This document shows positions 5,119 to 6,566 of a stretch of 6,566 nucleotides of DNA, one piece after another. The stretch is taken from NCBI GenBank assembly GCA_029256665.1, contig JAQSXN010000228.1, positions 1 through 6,566 of the forward strand, given 5' to 3'. The notes below the pieces were generated by a model that was not told the origin of the DNA, searched no databases, and was given only the letters and a program-made list of their open reading frames with translations. How positions within the stretch are numbered: the first letter of the stretch is position 1; every line of letters starts with the position of its first letter. Source of the stretch: Paenibacillus sp. (lineage in GTDB: Bacteria; Bacillota; Bacilli; Paenibacillales; Paenibacillaceae). Both the position numbers and the translations under genes were made by a program.

Positions 5119-6552
5119 ATGAAGACGTACAACACGCGTGCCATCATGGCGTCGTTATTGATCTGCGGGTTCGTTGGGATGTTCAGCGAGACGGCGCTCA
5201 ATATCGCGATCAGCAATTTGATGGAGGTGTTCCAAATAACGGCCGCAACAGCTCAGTGGCTGACGACCGGATTTCTGTTGACGCTAGGCATTCTGATGCC
5301 TCTCAGCGGACTGCTGCTTCAGCGCTTTACGACCAGGCAGCTCTTTATCGGTTCGCTCGCGAGCTCCATTGTCGGCACGGTTATAGCCGCGCTCGCGTTT
5401 AATTTCGAGATGCTGATGGCCGCGAGAGTGATGCAGGCTTTCGGCATGGGACTATTGCTCCCGCTGATGTTCAACACGATCCTGGTCGTTTATCCGCCGG
5501 AAAAACGCGGTGCCGCGATGGGCTTTGTCGGACTGGTCATCATGTTCGCTCCGGCGACAGGACCGACCGTAGCAGGGCTGCTGATCGAATATTTAACCTG
5601 GCATTACATCTTCTGGTTGTCGCTGCCGTTCTTGATCATCGGTTTGTTGGTAGGGCTGAAGTATCTCGATAACGTGACCGAAGTGTCAAAGCCGCGCATT
5701 GACGTCTTGTCCATCCTGCTTTCGACGATTGGATTCGGCGGTGTCGTGTTCGGGTTTAGCAAAGCGGGAGAAGGCGCGGAAGGCTGGAGCAGCCCGGTCG
5801 TGATGACTTCGATCGTGGTCGGCCTTATCGCGCTTGGGCTATTCGTCTTGCGGCAGATTACGATGAAGGAGCCCATGATGAACCTTCGCGTCTTCAAGCA
5901 CCCGATGTTCATCGTAGGATTGCTCTTAGTCTTGGCGTGCATGATGATCATTCTGTCGAGCATGATTATTCTTCCGATGTTTCTGCAGAAAGGCATGGGA
6001 TTATCCGCGCTCGAGACCGGTCTCATGTTGCTGCCGGGCAGCGCGCTTAACGGAATTCTCTCGCCAAGGATGGGCAAATTATTCGATAAATACGGACCGA
6101 AATGGCTCGTGATTCCCGGCTTTATGATCGTATCCGCTACGGTTTGGTTTTTCACGACCTTAACGCTTGCTTCTTCCGTGGCCTTTATCGTAGCGCTTCA
6201 TATCGGTTTGATGGTCGGGATCTCCATGGTGTGGATGCCGGCGCAGACCAATGGCTTAAACCAGCTGCCTCCGGAGCTATATCCTCATGGCACGGCCGTT
6301 ATGAACACGCTGCAGCAAGTCGCGGGGGCGATAGGGACCGCAATCGCGATCAGCCTTCTCTCGGGCGGGATGGAAAAGTATCTGCACGATTCCTCGGGAC
6401 CGACGCTGCCGGAAGAGATCGCAAACGCAATGATGTCGGGCTCGCAGCATGTCTTTATCTTTACGTTTATCGTCACGCTCGTCAGCTTGGGCATCGCATT
6501 GTTTATACGACGCGTATTAGTCAGCCATGCAAGGGTCAATTCTATGCATTAA
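5119..6552 (+). CDS. DHA2-type MFS multidrug efflux transporter (EmrB/QacA/LmrB-like)
   Basis: The product has 477 residues, the size of 14-helix DHA2 exporters. The ATG at 5119 follows AGGGGAAG (5103-5110); the frame stays open much further upstream but the translation there has no membrane character. About 14 hydrophobic segments can be placed, roughly at 8-32, 46-68, 74-94, 98-122, 134-156, 161-183, 196-214, 225-245, 262-288, 298-316, 328-346, 350-372, 395-415 and 444-464. Helix 1 has the acidic SETALNIAI motif (E24), WLTTGFLL (47-54) is the family D motif, and APATGPTVAGLL (144-155) is the antiporter motif C in helix 5. The protein should export hydrophobic drugs or toxic compounds from the cytoplasmic membrane by proton exchange. 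The substrate is unknown. It probably has its own promoter and follows a terminator. Confidence 0.93.
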   Translation: MKTYNTRAIMASLLICGFVGMFSETALNIAISNLMEVFQITAATAQWLTTGFLLTLGILMPLSGLLLQRFTTRQLFIGSLASSIVGTVIAALAFNFEMLMAARVMQAFGMGLLLPLMFNTILVVYPPEKRGAAMGFVGLVIMFAPATGPTVAGLLIEYLTWHYIFWLSLPFLIIGLLVGLKYLDNVTEVSKPRIDVLSILLSTIGFGGVVFGFSKAGEGAEGWSSPVVMTSIVVGLIALGLFVLRQITMKEPMMNLRVFKHPMFIVGLLLVLACMMIILSSMIILPMFLQKGMGLSALETGLMLLPGSALNGILSPRMGKLFDKYGPKWLVIPGFMIVSATVWFFTTLTLASSVAFIVALHIGLMVGISMVWMPAQTNGLNQLPPELYPHGTAVMNTLQQVAGAIGTAIAISLLSGGMEKYLHDSSGPTLPEEIANAMMSGSQHVFIFTFIVTLVSLGIALFIRRVLVSHARVNSMH

Positions 6553-6557
6553 TCCTT

Positions 6558-6566
6558 CAAAGGGAG
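6558..6566 (+). promoter_or_regulatory. Possible ribosome binding site of a downstream gene
   Basis: CAAAGGGAG ends the window 14 bases after the transporter stop codon. It resembles a Shine-Dalgarno sequence, so a plus-strand gene cotranscribed with the transporter may start just outside. No terminator separates them within the window. Confidence 0.35.

Noticed and set aside
5604..6155. Minus-strand reading frame (183 codons) within the transporter gene
   Set aside because: It lies opposite the transmembrane-coding sequence and has a composition expected of an antisense shadow, with no recognisable motif.

Overview
The window looks like chromosomal DNA of a low-to-moderate GC Firmicute, most likely a Paenibacillus/Cohnella-type member of the Paenibacillaceae. 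This is an inference from three things: strong GGAGG-type ribosome binding sites, intrinsic terminators with T-runs, and a mix of cupin-AraC regulators and Gfo/Idh/MocA dehydrogenases typical of that family. All assignments come from reading the sequence; no database was searched.

Layout. (1) Positions 1-589, minus strand: most of a P-loop kinase/ATPase gene that runs off the left edge, with an extended -10 promoter just upstream. (2) Positions 736-1215, plus: an AhpD-like carboxymuconolactone decarboxylase family gene with a CxxCxxxH centre, followed by a strong intrinsic terminator set in nested inverted repeats. (3) Positions 1318-3292, minus: two overlapping genes for Gfo/Idh/MocA NAD(P)-dependent dehydrogenases, a translationally coupled pair. 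(4) Positions 3434-4333, plus, divergent from the pair: a cupin-AraC regulator. The 141-bp divergent gap carries three ATGGAT-type boxes that are good candidate operator half-sites. (5) Positions 4400-4936, plus: a 178-residue soluble protein I do not recognise, ended by a terminator overlapping its stop codon. (6) Positions 5119-6552, plus: a complete 14-helix DHA2-type MFS efflux transporter with a likely promoter and a cre-like palindrome upstream. A ribosome-binding-like sequence at the right edge suggests another plus-strand gene follows.

How the genes fit together. The AraC protein probably senses a sugar or polyol and controls the divergent dehydrogenase pair, which may oxidise and re-reduce that compound. 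The substrate cannot be read from the sequence. The kinase, the AhpD-like protein, the unknown protein and the transporter appear to be separate transcription units. I see no mobile element, RNA gene, CRISPR array or obviously new multi-gene system. The best leads are the operator architecture at 3341-3390, the repeats bracketing the AhpD-like gene, the atypical nucleotide-binding loop of the second dehydrogenase, and the unknown protein.
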